Source: Craterostigma plantagineum
Lineage: Eukaryota > Streptophyta > Magnoliopsida > Lamiales > Linderniaceae
Reading direction: 5' to 3'
Assembly: GCA_027422505.1 (NCBI GenBank)
Contig: JAPQWV010001550.1
Span: forward strand, 1 to 64,000
Length of the DNA stretch: 64,000 bases
Below are positions 62,752-64,000 of the stretch, one piece after another. The position numbers and the translations under genes are program-made. The notes beneath the pieces were generated by a model. The model was not told where the DNA came from. It did not search any database and was given only the letters and a program-made list of their open reading frames with translations. Position 1 is the stretch's first letter, and every line of letters begins with the position of its first letter.

Positions 62752-63850
62752 GTGACGACGGATTTCGCCTGATGTTAGTTTTTCTTTTCCCAATTATCGT
62801 CTGTCCCTTTGCAAACTCGTCTCATATTCATTGCCCTCTCAGGCGCTGGCATATCAAGGCGACAGTGTAAGTCGAAAATTTCGTAATAAGCGTATGATGA
62901 TTACTCATGTTTGATATGGCGCGCTATTTTACGTACAAAAAGGCGCACTTTTCCGCGCTTTGCTCGATCGAATAAAGATGAGCATCGTTACGAAAATTAG
63001 TGCTTTTTTATTGTTTCAAGGAGATAAAATATGAGACGACCAAAGAATAATGGGCAGGTCGAATTCTTTGGAGATCGGCCCAAGGAGTTCGATTCCGCTC
63101 ATGATAAATTTGGCTAAAAAATGGTGGTGAGCGATCTTATGGCTTCCATTTTCTTTTCAACGAGGTTTTTACTATGTTACTCGGATACAAATGACGATGT
63201 AAAAGAAGAGAGTTGGTAAAATGAAGAGTTTGGTCCGAGATTGAGGAATTTATACGCGTCTACTTGTGTTCTTTCTTTTCCATTTTATTTGTTTTGCCAT
63301 TGTATTAACTGCGACTGGTGCCATGCAAATTTTTAAAATGAGAAAAAATGGCGCTTGTGGAGAATTTTTATCATTCTTGGATTTTCTTATTGACAAAAAT
63401 ATCACCCGAAATGAAGACGTAATTAGAAATTAGAATGAGATCATAGAGCCATTAGGGGCTAATTAAACAAGAACAAGATTTTGTCCGGGTGGGATTAATG
63501 CAAACCATTGACCATTTTATTGTACTTATGGTCGTAGGTTAGTAGTAGAAAATAAGCAAATACTTAGCATTTAACTATCTTTCTCTGTCAGTTGAAACGA
63601 ATTTTGTCATCGACCGTATATGCTAAGGAAGTCTAGTGATATTTCATTGGCTCTCTCATTTGTGATGACGACGGACAATAGGCTGAAGTACAAGTTGTGT
63701 TCTTGTTTCTTTCTAAACCATTACTTTTACCTGCTCATCTATAATCGATACTATTGTCCTTATATTATTACACGATAAACCAAGCTAGGACACGGACTAT
63801 TTCCAATCCATCGTCGATCTATTTCCCCAACCCAAACTCGAGCTCGACGA
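62752..63850. other. PAI 3' flank and COI1 promoter
   Basis: No gene or clear repeat is seen. It has AT-rich and pyrimidine-rich stretches; the last 150 bases form the promoter or leader of the next gene. Confidence 0.5.
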
Positions 63851-64000
63851 ATGTCCGAAAATCAAGCTAAAAAACCCACCTTTACCCCAAACCCCACATC
63901 GTACGACACCGTATGGGAGTGCGTCATCCCTCACGTCGCCGACCCGGCGGACAGAGGGACGGTGTCGACCGTGAGCAGGCGATGGTACGAGATCGATCGC
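63851..64000 (+). CDS. COI1: F-box jasmonate receptor COI1, N-terminus (cut by window)
   Basis: First 50 codons of an F-box/LRR protein that, as part of an SCF ubiquitin ligase, binds jasmonoyl-isoleucine together with JAZ repressors. It reads MSENQAKKPTFTPNPTSYDT then VWECVIPHVADPADRGTVST and VSRRWYEIDR. The DTVWECVIP and RRWYEID segments match COI1 F-box sequences much better than TIR1/AFB ones. The remainder, including the LRR solenoid, lies beyond the window. The frame is intact so far. Confidence 0.85.
   Translation, partial: MSENQAKKPTFTPNPTSYDTVWECVIPHVADPADRGTVSTVSRRWYEIDR

Overview
This is a 64 kb piece of a gene-rich plant nuclear chromosome. Split genes with GT-AG introns, AT-rich spacers, plant-only families (BAHD acyltransferase, R2R3-MYB, RADIALIS-like, CYP90A, CHX, RUP, COI1) and MITE, hAT and SINE-like repeats all point to a flowering plant. 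Protein sequences look eudicot, probably asterid; I cannot name the species. About 21 protein genes are visible, roughly one per 3 kb. Several genes (HCT exon 2, both carboxylesterases, CHX, RUP, ATL) are much richer in GC than their neighbours.

Layout, left to right: APL2-type ADP-glucose pyrophosphorylase large subunit (+); RADIALIS-like mini-MYB (-); complex I subunit NDUFS8 (-); R2R3-MYB A (-); SDHAF2 (+); GPI-anchor protein PIG-F (+); HCT (-); a repeat-rich spacer; PP2C phosphatase (+); R2R3-MYB B (-); RUP-type WD40 UV-B repressor (-); EMS1-type LRR receptor kinase (-); two tandem carboxylesterases (-); PLAC8/DUF2985 membrane protein (+); wound-induced WI12 protein (+); CHX cation/H+ antiporter (+); multiple inositol polyphosphate phosphatase (+); ATL RING-H2 E3 ligase (+); CPD/CYP90A1 brassinosteroid P450 (+); phosphoribosylanthranilate isomerase (+); and the 5' end of COI1 (+), cut by the window edge.

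The genes serve unrelated pathways: starch, respiration, GPI anchors, lignin, brassinosteroid, jasmonate, tryptophan and UV-B signalling. I see no operon or biosynthetic cluster. The only local gene family is the carboxylesterase pair.

The dominant oddity is technical. Most genes carry one to ten single-base indels, mainly losses and often inside short homopolymers, that break otherwise well conserved frames. Because obligate housekeeping genes are hit too, consensus error in a long-read assembly is the likeliest cause. Broken genes are therefore called as CDS and the breaks are described.

The most interesting biology is in the spacers. A six-copy family of inverted-repeat elements carries a 21-bp internal minisatellite. 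One copy holds an inverted duplicate of the carboxylesterase-b leader. Another copy is interrupted by a hAT-like element with GC-rich ends.
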